Below, piece by piece: positions 1 to 7,248 of a stretch of DNA of 28,361 bases. The DNA comes from Cyanobacteria bacterium HKST-UBA02. GTDB lineage: Bacteria > Cyanobacteriota > Vampirovibrionia > Obscuribacterales > Obscuribacteraceae. The notes under the pieces are model-generated. The model was given only the letters and a program-made list of their open reading frames with translations, did not search any database and was not told the DNA's origin. The stretch is taken from NCBI GenBank assembly GCA_020431945.1, contig JAGQHH010000052.1, forward strand, positions 1 through 28,361, read 5' to 3'. A program made the position numbers and the translations under genes. Within the stretch, counting starts at the first letter, position 1, and every line of letters begins with the position of its first letter.

Positions 1-7
1 AGCGGGA

Positions 8-43
8 GAGAGCCCCGAGCCAGTCTGCTGGCCCGGGGCTCTC
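8..43 (-). terminator. Hairpin downstream of the minus-strand block
   Basis: Positions 8-17 (GAGAGCCCCG) pair with 34-43 (CGGGGCTCTC). The stem continues with one A/C mismatch to 23/28 and a TCTG loop. It begins 4 bases beyond the stop codon of the secreted Lys/Ala-rich protein, the last gene of the minus-strand block, which is where an intrinsic terminator would be expected. The U-tract would lie at or beyond the window edge, and bases 1-7 are not T-rich on the minus strand. It could therefore be only a 3'-protecting hairpin. Confidence 0.5.
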
Positions 44-46
44 CGG

Positions 47-556
47 TCAGTTGGAATCCCAGGTCTCGATGGAGCCGTCGGCATTGCGCTTGATCACTAC
101 ATCCCCGGAACGATGTCTTTTCGCTCCGGCTTTCGCTCTGGCTTTCGTTCCGGCTTTCTTTCCGGCTTTCGTTCCGGTCGGGGACGCTTTCCCGGCTGCT
201 CTCTTTTTAGCCACGGATTTTTTCGAAGTCTTGCTAGTGCCCGATGCACCGCGGGTGTAATAGCTGTCGCTCGTATCATAAGTCTCGATACTGCCGTCCG
301 GATTGCGTTTGACCACAACGCCATCGCTATGCTTTTTGACATAGGACTTTGCCGGAGCCGACCGCCTGGACGAACTTGCCGGTACTCCACCTCCCTCCGC
401 AGCATCGTAGGTCTCGATACTACCGTCGGGGTTTCTCTTGATCACCACGCCATCGGATTCGGTCTCGGTCTGAGCCGGACAGGGCCCGCTCAACCCGAGC
501 AAAAGCCCGAGAGCCAGAGGAATGCCAGTAACTGAAAGAAAAGCGATGCGGTTCAT
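47..556 (-). CDS. Secreted Lys/Ala-rich protein with three copies of a KRNPDGSIETYD motif
   Basis: 169 residues. An N-terminal signal peptide (about residues 1-29, hydrophobic core followed by PAQT) predicts export. The mature part carries three near-identical motifs: DGVVIKRNPDGSIETYD near residue 35, DGVVVKRNPDGSIETYD near 78, and DVVIKRNADGSIETWD at the C-terminus. They are joined by a Ser-rich linker and a strongly basic Lys/Ala/Gly linker (about residues 105-150) like histone H1 tails. No catalytic residues are visible. The motif looks like a short beta-hairpin repeat, and the basic linker could bind a polyanion such as DNA, LPS or cell wall; that is inference. The DNA of the basic linker contains a 12-base tandem repeat. 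It is the last gene of the minus-strand block, 38 bases after the TPR gene. I do not recognise a named family. Confidence 0.75.
   Translation of the reverse strand: MNRIAFLSVTGIPLALGLLLGLSGPCPAQTETESDGVVIKRNPDGSIETYDAAEGGGVPASSSRRSAPAKSYVKKHSDGVVVKRNPDGSIETYDTSDSYYTRGASGTSKTSKKSVAKKRAAGKASPTGTKAGKKAGTKARAKAGAKRHRSGDVVIKRNADGSIETWDSN
119..176. repeat. 12-base tandem repeat inside the Lys/Ala-rich linker
   Basis: On the plus strand a unit close to CCGGCTTTCGTT recurs at 12-base spacing about four to five times with single-base changes. It encodes the Ala-Lys-Ala-Gly linker of the secreted protein in 47-556, so length variation by slippage would change the linker in four-residue steps. Confidence 0.7.
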
Positions 557-594
557 AGAGCTGTATCTCTTATACGTCTACAAACAGCATGCCC

Positions 595-1263
595 TTATTT
601 GAGAAGTTTGTCCAGAAGCTTCATTACCCTGGCGTCGTTAGGATCGAGCTCCAGGGCCTGGCTCAATACAGCCGAAGCTTCTGCGGTTTTGCCCTGATCG
701 TTGAGGACCCGGCCGAGATTGTAAAGAGCGTTCTCGTAATCAGGCTTGAGCTTGACGGCCGCTTGATATTGCTCGACAGCCTTATCCTTGCTCTTGGCGG
801 CATCCAGAGCATTACCGTATACCACATGATAGATCGGGCTCTTATCATCGATTCCCACGGCACGCTCGGCTTCGGAGACAGCCTCGTCGACTTTGCCGCT
901 GTCGAGAAGCACGACGCTCAAATTAGAGTGCCCGTAAGGGATGGTGTCATCAAGCTCCAGGGCTTTGCGCAGCTCCGCCTCGGCTTCCTTGAGCTTGCCG
1001 TTCTGGCGCAGGGCCCAGCCCAGGTCGTTATGGGCGTCGGCGCTATTGGGATTCTCTTTGACACGCTTTCGCGATGCCTCTAAGGATGGTGCCCCCTGGG
1101 CATTTCGCCGCCAGTTTCCTTTGCGACCCTCTCCGTAGCTCTTCTCTTCCTTGGCCCCTTCTTGCTTGGGTTCTTTGCCGAAAGCGGCTTGCTCGGCTGA
1201 GACCGCGAGCGAAAGGGCTAGAGAAAGACAACTCAAAACGAATACGCCAGATCTAAGGCTCAT
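595..1263 (-). CDS. Secreted TPR-repeat protein
   Basis: 222 residues. It starts with a signal peptide (about 1-23, ending AVSAEQA), then a charged linker rich in Lys, Glu and Gly (about 28-55). About four tetratricopeptide repeats follow from about 60 to the end, recognisable by their spaced small and hydrophobic positions (N-A-H-N-D-L-G-W-A-L, Y-G-H-S-N-L, Y-N-L-G-R-V-L) and A-L-E-L-D-P turns. TPRs are protein-protein scaffolds; the partner is unknown, and the protein should act outside the cytoplasmic membrane. The start is well supported: GGGAGG lies 7 bases before ATG at 1263. That Shine-Dalgarno can pair with the end of the preceding small ORF (see hairpin 1270-1320), suggesting translational coupling. 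Confidence 0.85.
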   Translation of the reverse strand: MSLRSGVFVLSCLSLALSLAVSAEQAAFGKEPKQEGAKEEKSYGEGRKGNWRRNAQGAPSLEASRKRVKENPNSADAHNDLGWALRQNGKLKEAEAELRKALELDDTIPYGHSNLSVVLLDSGKVDEAVSEAERAVGIDDKSPIYHVVYGNALDAAKSKDKAVEQYQAAVKLKPDYENALYNLGRVLNDQGKTAEASAVLSQALELDPNDARVMKLLDKLLK

Positions 1264-1269
1264 CAGAAA

Positions 1270-1320
1270 GACCTCCCGGACCGTTTACCTGAGCCGACTA
1301 TTATACTCAGCCCGGAGGTC
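1270..1320 (-). promoter_or_regulatory. Nested hairpin that can mask the TPR gene's ribosome binding site
   Basis: In the minus-strand transcript GACCTCC (1320-1314) is complementary to GGAGGTC (1276-1270), and the pairing extends past one bulged G. Inside it CTGAG and CTCAG pair again. The 3' arm contains the Shine-Dalgarno of the TPR gene. The 5' arm is the last codons and stop of the upstream 60-residue ORF. Translating that ORF to its stop would disrupt the stem. The loop also contains TATAAT on the minus strand (1305-1300), so an internal promoter is an alternative reading. Confidence 0.5.
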
Positions 1321-1489
1321 CGAAAATCGACCAGACACAAAGAAGCAGTCCCACTGCCACGATTCCCAGACCGAAAACAGTCGACTCCAGGACATTCTTG
1401 GCATCCTCGAAAGCCTGCTTGCAGATTACGGATCCGCCGAAGACGAAGACGGCTCCTACGATAAACATGATAATGCTCTCTACTATCAT
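1307..1489 (-). CDS. Small membrane protein, two transmembrane segments
   Basis: 60 residues, almost all hydrophobic: one segment at about 3-22 (IIMFIVGAVFVFGGSVI), a short polar loop with Lys, Asp and Glu, and a second at about 38-55 (GLGIVAVGLLLCVWSIF). It ends FGPPG. This is the layout of a small inner-membrane hairpin protein. It lies 15 bases after the 107-residue membrane protein and its stop overlaps the hairpin controlling the next gene, so it is probably part of the same transcript. No family recognised. No strong Shine-Dalgarno was found, so a role as a coupled ORF is plausible. Confidence 0.6.
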   Translation of the reverse strand: MIVESIIMFIVGAVFVFGGSVICKQAFEDAKNVLESTVFGLGIVAVGLLLCVWSIFGPPG

Positions 1490-1504
1490 GCTCGAACTAC
1501 CCGA

Positions 1505-1828
1505 TCAGGACTCGCCGGCCTCGCCGGGCTTGGGCGGAAGGCTGCTGAAAAGAAGAGTCGCTATAAAAAGAAACACAATGGCTATTCCGAAGAGAAACCG
1601 GTCGATAAGGGCCTTCTCATGAGCGATCTGGCCGTCCTGAATGATTTCACCGATAGATTTGACATCGTCATCCCGATTAGCGCCGGCTTCCACTGTCGAT
1701 TTCTCGACATTTGCAGCTTGATTCTCGACAGGCGCATCCTGAGCAATACCCAAGGGCACAGGACCGAAAAGCAAGGCAGCAAGCAACATCGGCGCGATGG
1801 CGGCTCTAAAGGCTCTCGAAAGTTTCAT
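1505..1828 (-). CDS. Small exported or membrane protein with signal peptide and one C-terminal TM segment
   Basis: 107 residues. Residues 1-29 form a signal peptide (KLSRAFRAAIAP then a hydrophobic stretch ending GIAQ). The middle (about 30-75) is acidic and soluble. About 82-98 (LFGIAIVFLFIATLLFS) is a transmembrane segment, followed by a short Pro/Gly tail. The topology suggests a periplasmic domain anchored by its C-terminus. The start is supported by GAGGG four bases before ATG at 1828. Next downstream is the 60-residue membrane ORF, and the AmrS-type gene lies 55 bases upstream on the same strand. Function unknown. Confidence 0.65.
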   Translation of the reverse strand: MKLSRAFRAAIAPMLLAALLFGPVPLGIAQDAPVENQAANVEKSTVEAGANRDDDVKSIGEIIQDGQIAHEKALIDRFLFGIAIVFLFIATLLFSSLPPKPGEAGES

Positions 1829-1883
1829 TTTGCCCTCTATCTAGAAAACCGTGGGCGTGTATCAATAACATTGTAACTGAGGG

Positions 1884-3023
1884 TCAGCCAAAGCTAATCG
1901 GCAATCGTTTGCGGCCCCAGTCACCCTTGCGGTTCTCGAAAACACCCGGAATCCTTGTCTTGCACTTCATACAAGCCTGATCCCTGATTCGATACTTGCC
2001 AAGATCGTACCAGTCTCGCTCGATGACCAGCTCGTTGCAATTGTGGCAATAAGTGCTCTGCGATTTGACGTCATGTACGTTTCCGGTATAGACATAGGCG
2101 ATTCCCTCGCCAAGAGCGATTTCCCGGGCCCGCTTCAGAGTGGCGGGCGGCGTGGCCGAATGGTCCATGAGGCGGTAATCGGGATGGAAAGCCGTGAAAT
2201 GGAGCGGCACGTCCACACCGAGATTAGCCACGATCCAGTTGCACATCGCCTTGAGCTCGTCGTCCGAGTCGTTCTCCCCGGGAATAAGAAGAGTGGTTAT
2301 CTCGAGCCAGACATCCGTCTCATGCTTGATCCATTTGAGGGTATCGAGAACCGGCTCTAGATTTGAAAGAGTAAGCTTCTGGTAGAACCTCTCGCTGAAA
2401 GCTTTCAAATCGACATTGGCAGCATCGAGAAGTGAATAGAACTCGGGTCTGGCCTCCGGCGTTATGTATCCGGCGGTGACAGCAACGTTTTTCAGACCCC
2501 GCTCCCGGCAGGCCCTGGCTGTATCCACCGCATACTCGAGCCAGATGACCGGGTCGTTGTATGTAAAAGCTACGCTCCGGCAGCCGAGCCTCTCCGCCGC
2601 TTCAGCGATATCTTCCGGGCCGGCCTCCTCGCTCAACCTCTCGATCTCGCGAGACTTGCTGATGTCCCAGTTTTGACAGAACTGACAGCCCAGGTTGCAG
2701 CCGGCGGTGCCGAAAGACAGAATCGAAGTGCCCGGCAGAAAGTGATTGAGAGGCTTTTTCTCGACAGGATCGACACAAAAGCCGGTGCTCTTGCCGTAGG
2801 TAGTCAGATACATCTTGCCCTCGAGATTCTGCCTCACAAAACAGAATCCCCGGTCTCCCTCTTTCAAGACACAGGCTCTGGGGCAGAGATCGCAGAAAAT
2901 TCGAGGGTCCTCTCCTTCCTCCTCGAGAGGGTGCCAGTAGCGTCCCTCGATGATATGAGGATCGGAGCCGAAGAATTTCGGCGTGCCTGCACGAATATGC
3001 TCGAGTTCTTCCATTTGCTGCAC
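1884..3023 (-). CDS. amrS: AmrS-type radical SAM enzyme (AmmeMemoRadiSam system)
   Basis: 379 residues, the usual length for the family. The radical SAM cluster motif CNLGCQFC (C109, C113, C116) is intact; it would bind a 4Fe-4S cluster that cleaves S-adenosylmethionine. An N-terminal Cys cluster (C44, C47, C51, C61, in CDLCPRACVL...GFCFVR) and a C-terminal zinc-ribbon-like pair (CHNC and CMKC) are both typical of the AmmeMemoRadiSam radical SAM protein, formerly called a PflA-like activase. In many genomes it sits with Memo and AMMECR1 proteins; neither is in this window, and its substrate is not settled. GTG at 3023 is taken as start; ATG at 3014 is possible. It heads the minus-strand block and is divergent from the gene at 3132. 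Confidence 0.9.
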   Translation of the reverse strand: MQQMEELEHIRAGTPKFFGSDPHIIEGRYWHPLEEEGEDPRIFCDLCPRACVLKEGDRGFCFVRQNLEGKMYLTTYGKSTGFCVDPVEKKPLNHFLPGTSILSFGTAGCNLGCQFCQNWDISKSREIERLSEEAGPEDIAEAAERLGCRSVAFTYNDPVIWLEYAVDTARACRERGLKNVAVTAGYITPEARPEFYSLLDAANVDLKAFSERFYQKLTLSNLEPVLDTLKWIKHETDVWLEITTLLIPGENDSDDELKAMCNWIVANLGVDVPLHFTAFHPDYRLMDHSATPPATLKRAREIALGEGIAYVYTGNVHDVKSQSTYCHNCNELVIERDWYDLGKYRIRDQACMKCKTRIPGVFENRKGDWGRKRLPISFG

Positions 3024-3131
3024 CGGCGCAAGGGGACCTCACTTTTCAGTATAAACTCTGTCCAGAAATCCGCCCCTGCGTGTAGATATAAACGACGGAT
3101 CTAATTCTCTCAGGCCAAGGCGGGAACCGAA

Positions 3132-4268
3132 GTGACGGACAAACCAGTTGATTCTGGAACAAAGGAAGTTCAGGCGAACAACCTGAACGCGGAAGCCGCC
3201 GAATCCCTGTCTACCAAAAAAACAGGAAACGCTCTCCTGGACATGTCCGAAAGCACCGGGGGCTCCTGCAAGGTCGAGGAGCCGGCCAAGAACGGACTGA
3301 CAGCCGGCGACCTGGCCAGCATCGGCAGCGCCATTGCCTGCGGCATGCCCTCCCTCTGGGCCCTGGGGAAAGTAGCGAAAGTCTACACAGACAGCTATAT
3401 GACCGCCGCCACCCTGGGCAAGCTCGAGGAGAAAGCGAAAAGCGCGCCTCCGAAGCCGGATAGCACTAAAACAGAGACAGAGCAGAAACAAGACACGACA
3501 AAGGCCCCGGTCAACACCGAGACGAGACCGGCAGGCGGCACCGCAACTGAGAACAAAACCGGAACGGAAACAAGCCCGGGCGCCGGGAGCGAAATCGGTG
3601 CCTGCGCGGCGCCTCAGTCCCTGGAGCTGAGAGATCTGCAGTGGGCCATAGACGAAGCCGAGCGCGAGCGGGATGGTAAAGGAGGCTTGCTTGACGGTCT
3701 GAGACAGCAACCTACTTGTCTTTCCGGAAATGACGAGAAGTTTCTCCAGATGGTAGTGGGTGACAGGGATTCCACCCGACGAGCCGATGCGGTCCGCTCG
3801 GATGATGGTTTTTGCAATATGGATCTGACCAACGAAGACTGGCTCACCATCGGTAACCTCATGAAAGGCGACCCGAACAGCGGTCTCGAGGCATTCCCCA
3901 GCACCGTTATCGGAGACAGCCAGAGCGACAGAGCCGACTCCGTCAGGGCCGGCACCTCAGAAATCAAGACAGATGGCGATAAGATCACGGTCACGGATCA
4001 GGAAAACGGCATCAGAACCTTCAAGGAAGGCATCGGGACCGTGACCACTCTCGGCAATGGCGGGGAGATCAAGACAGACGGCCAGACCACCACTTATGAC
4101 ACACCGGACGGAGTCCGACAGGTGACCATCGACAGAGACGGTCCCAATACCTATCGCCTCACGGAGAACCGCTTTGCCAAGAAAGTCGGCGACGTGGTGG
4201 AAATCTACGACGCCTCGGGCGAGCGCATCGGTAGAGTGACAAAACGTGAATACTATCGCCGGGAATGA
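3132..4268 (+). CDS. Large repeat-type hypothetical protein, N-terminal part (ends at an in-frame TGA)
   Basis: 378 residues from GTG at 3132 (AGGCGGGA just upstream). The first 100 residues are polar with one moderately hydrophobic Gly/Ala stretch (GDLASIGSAIACGMPSLWAL). About 110-160 is a Thr/Lys/Glu-rich low-complexity linker. The C-terminal 100 residues are short beta-strand-like units with recurring polar turns (EIKTDGDKITVTDQENG, EIKTDGQTTTYDTPDGV). No enzyme motif or signal peptide is visible. The stop TGA at 4266-4268 is followed in the same frame by an open frame to 5432, so this may be the front half of one 766-residue protein. The two halves share the same beta-strand-plus-polar-turn style. 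No known family recognised. Confidence 0.65.
   Translation: MTDKPVDSGTKEVQANNLNAEAAESLSTKKTGNALLDMSESTGGSCKVEEPAKNGLTAGDLASIGSAIACGMPSLWALGKVAKVYTDSYMTAATLGKLEEKAKSAPPKPDSTKTETEQKQDTTKAPVNTETRPAGGTATENKTGTETSPGAGSEIGACAAPQSLELRDLQWAIDEAERERDGKGGLLDGLRQQPTCLSGNDEKFLQMVVGDRDSTRRADAVRSDDGFCNMDLTNEDWLTIGNLMKGDPNSGLEAFPSTVIGDSQSDRADSVRAGTSEIKTDGDKITVTDQENGIRTFKEGIGTVTTLGNGGEIKTDGQTTTYDTPDGVRQVTIDRDGPNTYRLTENRFAKKVGDVVEIYDASGERIGRVTKREYYRRE
4266..4268 (+). other. In-frame TGA between two ORFs of the same frame
   Basis: The codon after ...KREYYRRE is TGA. The next codons in the same frame (GAC TAT GAC ATC TTC ATG) run without interruption into the downstream ORF. Possible explanations are a nonsense mutation, a sequencing error, stop readthrough, or two separate coding sequences. 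I see no convincing SECIS-like hairpin directly downstream. Neighbouring genes use TGA as a normal stop, so reassignment is unlikely. Confidence 0.6.
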
Positions 4269-4283
4269 GACTATGACATCTTC

Positions 4284-5432
4284 ATGCTCCGGGACGCCAA
4301 AACCGCCGAAGACGCTCTGGAAGCCTGGCGGAGAAACAAGGGGCTCCTGCAAGAAGGAGCAACCAGCATTCTCTTCAGAGATAATGGTGCTTCGATCGTG
4401 GATAACGACAAGACCACCATCAATTTCGATGTCACCGAAAAGGGCGTCCGGTATGCCATGCGGATCGACGATAAGCGTCAGCTGGTCCAGGACGAGCAGG
4501 GCAAACATTTCATCAAGGAAGAAGGGAAGCCGGATATAGAGCTCAGCGAAGAGCAGGTAAACGAGATCTTCAAGCCCATGGGCAGAAAAAGAGCTTTCTT
4601 CGAGCACGTTATGGAAGCCCTCAAGAGCGGTCGCATGACCCTCGGTCAAACAGTAGTCACCATGAACCGGAGCGGGGACGGCGCTCCTTCTTCTGATTCA
4701 GCCAGCCCCGAATCAGGCGACCTGCCACCGGTGGCCCACACGACCTATGAGATCGAGAACACCAGCACCCGCGACCGGGAGACCTTCGATACCGATTCAG
4801 GCACACTCTCTCTGGCCCGCGGCGATGAGACTCCGGCTGTGATCGACCCGGACCACACCTTCAATATCACAACTTCTGCCTACCGGGTCGAGAACGACCA
4901 GGTGATCATCCCCGGTCAGGGCGAGGGACAGGACGTACGCATCGAGGACAATGGCACCGTCCACCTTCCCAACGGAACCACCATCACAACCGGCGGGCGG
5001 ATCAGCCTGAGCGATGGCACCACCATCACCGAGGCCGGCTCCATTATCGACAGCAACGGCAAGACCATCCACGAAGCCGGCAGCAGCGAAGCCATGACCA
5101 AAACCATGGACAACTATGTCTCCTTCGCCCAGAGCCTGGCCAATTCGGTGGCGGCCCGGGCGTGCTCCGGCGGCACTGTGAGTTTATCGGACATTGCCAT
5201 GATCAATGCCAATATGTCCATTCTGGCTAATTTCATGGTCTTCCTGAGCAATTCCGGCGACCTCGAAGCAGTCCAGAGTATTCGCAATTCCTGGGGTCTG
5301 CTCAAAGATTCCCTCGACAGAGCCGAGCAGAATCTCCGAGACAAGAACACGCGCCTGCGCCTGGCCGACGACCAGGTCTCCGCCGCATACCAGGTCATAG
5401 CGAGCAGTAAACCAGACAGGCTGGCGAGCTGA
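4284..5432 (+). CDS. Large repeat-type hypothetical protein, C-terminal part
   Basis: 382 residues if ATG at 4284 is used. No good Shine-Dalgarno precedes it, and the frame is continuous with the 3132-4268 ORF across one TGA. Residues 1-130 are a mixed helical/strand region of unknown fold. About 180-275 are strand-turn repeats with recurring N/DGTTIT units (LPNGTTITTGG, LSDGTTITEAG, DSNGKTIHEAG), a pattern seen in extracellular beta-solenoid-like proteins. The last 100 residues are helical and probably coiled-coil (NSWGLLKDSLDRAEQNLRDK). It could be structural or adhesive; there is no catalytic motif. It lies upstream of the PATAN/MglA pair with a 144-base gap that holds a hairpin. Confidence 0.6.
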   Translation: MLRDAKTAEDALEAWRRNKGLLQEGATSILFRDNGASIVDNDKTTINFDVTEKGVRYAMRIDDKRQLVQDEQGKHFIKEEGKPDIELSEEQVNEIFKPMGRKRAFFEHVMEALKSGRMTLGQTVVTMNRSGDGAPSSDSASPESGDLPPVAHTTYEIENTSTRDRETFDTDSGTLSLARGDETPAVIDPDHTFNITTSAYRVENDQVIIPGQGEGQDVRIEDNGTVHLPNGTTITTGGRISLSDGTTITEAGSIIDSNGKTIHEAGSSEAMTKTMDNYVSFAQSLANSVAARACSGGTVSLSDIAMINANMSILANFMVFLSNSGDLEAVQSIRNSWGLLKDSLDRAEQNLRDKNTRLRLADDQVSAAYQVIASSKPDRLAS

Positions 5433-5484
5433 GCCGAAAAGATCTGATTAGAGACTTTATTAAAAGTGGTACATACCTCTTGGA

Positions 5485-5513
5485 GTCGATCCAAAGGGCG
5501 AAAGCCCTTCGAC
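5485..5513 (+). promoter_or_regulatory. GAAA-tetraloop hairpin in the leader of the PATAN gene
   Basis: AGGGC-GAAA-GCCCT forms a perfect stem closed by a GNRA tetraloop, flanked by GTCGA and TCGAC that pair around it. No T-run follows, so it is not an intrinsic terminator. It lies in the 144-base leader between 5432 and 5577 and could be a leader structure or mRNA-stabilising hairpin. A second small hairpin (ATTCCC/GGGAAT at 5551-5567) lies just upstream of the chosen start. Confidence 0.4.
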
Positions 5514-5576
5514 CCTTGCGAGTTGATTGATACAACCCGGTCCTGCGGCCATTCCCAGAAAGGGAATCCCTTATCG

Positions 5577-7169
5577 ATGTTTCGACCGAACCGACCCCAG
5601 CCTGCGAGATCGCAGACATCATCGACGTTGAAGCTGCCACAGCTTTGGAATGTTCCGAGCCTGGAGCATGTCGTATCCATGCTCCAGAAAGCTCAGAAAG
5701 ACTTGAACAAGGTCATCGAGCAGTACTGGTCCGTGGAAGGACAGGACAGACTCCTCATCCTCACCGTCATCTGCGACGAGTCGGGAGATCCCCTCTGGAC
5801 ACTCTCAGAGAGCAAGATCACCGACACACAGGCGCTCTGGGAGCACCGCACCAGCGACACAGCCCTGATTCATACCCTCATTCTGGGCGAGAGCACAGGA
5901 GAGGTTACAGCCTCGGTCTCCAAGACCACCTCCGACTTTTCCACCAGTATCAGCCTTCGCTTCGAGAACGAGGCCAGGCCAGAAACAAAGGAAGAGATCC
6001 AGAAGACGACTACCTCCACCCACCTGGCTTTCGAGAACTCCGAGGACGCCATCCTCCAGGGCGATGTTCGCAAAGTCCAGCTAGCTAACGTCTTGCAGAG
6101 CATCCAGATGGGCAAGATGACCGGCCGCCTGGCAGTCAGGAGCGAAGGGACCGGAGTGGACATCTACTTCGATGACGGCGAGCCGGTCCACGCCACCGAC
6201 GGGATCGACCGGGGCGACGAAGTGCTCATGGACCTGATCTGTCTGACCTCCGGCAAATTCCAGTTCATGCAGGACGAGCGGACCACCGATCGGACGGTGG
6301 TCAGGCCGCTCGAGGCTCTATTGATGGAAGCGATAAGCCTGGTCGATCAGAGCAATTTCCTCGAGAAAGAGGGCTTCAGCCGGGACTCCTATCTGATTCC
6401 CAGGAATGCTGCCATCGACGAGACCGAGCTCATGTCGATCCTTTCCCGGGGCATTCCCATAGACCAGAACCTGCAGAGACAGTTTTTGCGTGCCATCGGC
6501 GAGTTCAAGCAGTTTACCGAGGTCCTGAGAGTCAAGCCTCTCAAGCGTTCGGAGTTTATCCCCATTCTCTTCAACCTGGTCACTCTCAACCTTCTCAGGA
6601 TTTCGGACAAGCCGCCCCAGATCGTCAATCAGGGCCCGGCTCTTGAAGAGCATTCCATCGATTACCGGGCACTGGAAGCCACGCTGAAACCGATCATGCG
6701 CCCGGAAACAGGCATTCTCACGTACCCGGCATTCCAGTTCTTCCTGGCCCAGGAATGCTATCGCTACGAGCTCTGCGGCATTCCGGCATCGCTTGTGGTC
6801 TTCAGTATTCGGCGAATCGCGTCGGAAGAGCCCATGGTCAGTCTCGACGTCAGAGACCTCATGGCTGCCATAGCCGCCATCAAGCGCCCGATAGACATGC
6901 TCGGTCACTTCCAGACCTTCGACTACGGTCTCATCCTCCCCAATACCGGCACCCGGTCCGCAGCGGTGTTCTGCCAGCGTGTCCAGGACACTGTCGCCTC
7001 CAGCGAATTCTCCTCGGGAATGAAAGGCTCCGAGGTGGTTCTGAGCTTCGGTATAGCCGGCATTCCGGAGAATTGCTCATCCATGGGTCAGCTCCTGCCG
7101 GCGGCGGACCAGGCCAAGAAAGCCGCCGAAACCTCCTCGTCTCATCTGGTCCTCTTTCAGAGCCGCTGA
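5577..7169 (+). CDS. PATAN (DUF4388) protein with degenerate GGDEF-like C-terminus
   Basis: 530 residues from ATG 5577 (AAGGG upstream; the same frame is open from 5466, and ATG 5679 is also possible). About 15-120 is an unrecognised sensory-type region. About 160-259 matches a PATAN/DUF4388 domain (LQGDVRKVQLANVLQSIQMG, GRLAV, IYFDDGEPVHA, GKFQF). These domains are adaptors often found with two-component or GTPase signalling. About 361-530 has the layout of a GGDEF-type nucleotide cyclase fold, but the signature is replaced by FQTFDYGLILP, so diguanylate cyclase activity is not expected. The MglA-like gene follows 80 bases later on the same strand, arguing that the two form one signalling unit. 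The C-terminal domain may act as a protein or nucleotide binding module. Confidence 0.8.
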   Translation: MFRPNRPQPARSQTSSTLKLPQLWNVPSLEHVVSMLQKAQKDLNKVIEQYWSVEGQDRLLILTVICDESGDPLWTLSESKITDTQALWEHRTSDTALIHTLILGESTGEVTASVSKTTSDFSTSISLRFENEARPETKEEIQKTTTSTHLAFENSEDAILQGDVRKVQLANVLQSIQMGKMTGRLAVRSEGTGVDIYFDDGEPVHATDGIDRGDEVLMDLICLTSGKFQFMQDERTTDRTVVRPLEALLMEAISLVDQSNFLEKEGFSRDSYLIPRNAAIDETELMSILSRGIPIDQNLQRQFLRAIGEFKQFTEVLRVKPLKRSEFIPILFNLVTLNLLRISDKPPQIVNQGPALEEHSIDYRALEATLKPIMRPETGILTYPAFQFFLAQECYRYELCGIPASLVVFSIRRIASEEPMVSLDVRDLMAAIAAIKRPIDMLGHFQTFDYGLILPNTGTRSAAVFCQRVQDTVASSEFSSGMKGSEVVLSFGIAGIPENCSSMGQLLPAADQAKKAAETSSSHLVLFQSR

Positions 7170-7205
7170 TAAAAATGCGTAGCTCATGACCACTTACCGG
7201 GAATA

Positions 7206-7226
7206 ACTGTCTAATATATGGACAGT
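7206..7226 (+). promoter_or_regulatory. Inverted repeat around a -10-like TAATAT upstream of the MglA-like gene
   Basis: ACTGTC (7206-7211) and GACAGT (7221-7226) are perfect inverted repeats flanking TAATATATG. TAATAT (7212-7217) would serve as a -10 box about 30 bases before the GTPase start codon. No good -35 was found (ACCACT at the right spacing). It may be an operator for an internal promoter or simply a short hairpin. Confidence 0.3.
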
Positions 7227-7248
7227 CTGATCGCCCAGCGAAGCAAGC

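Noticed and set aside
97..405. Minus-strand ORF with PERK repeats
   Set aside because: Alternate-frame reading of the 12-base repeat inside the real secreted Lys/Ala-rich protein.
4266..4268. Selenocysteine or reassigned UGA
   Set aside because: No convincing hairpin directly downstream, and many genes here (for example 1884, 5432 and 11427) end at TGA.
5485..5513. c-di-GMP (GEMM) riboswitch
   Set aside because: Has a GAAA loop, but the conserved GEMM core sequence and the second paired helix are absent.
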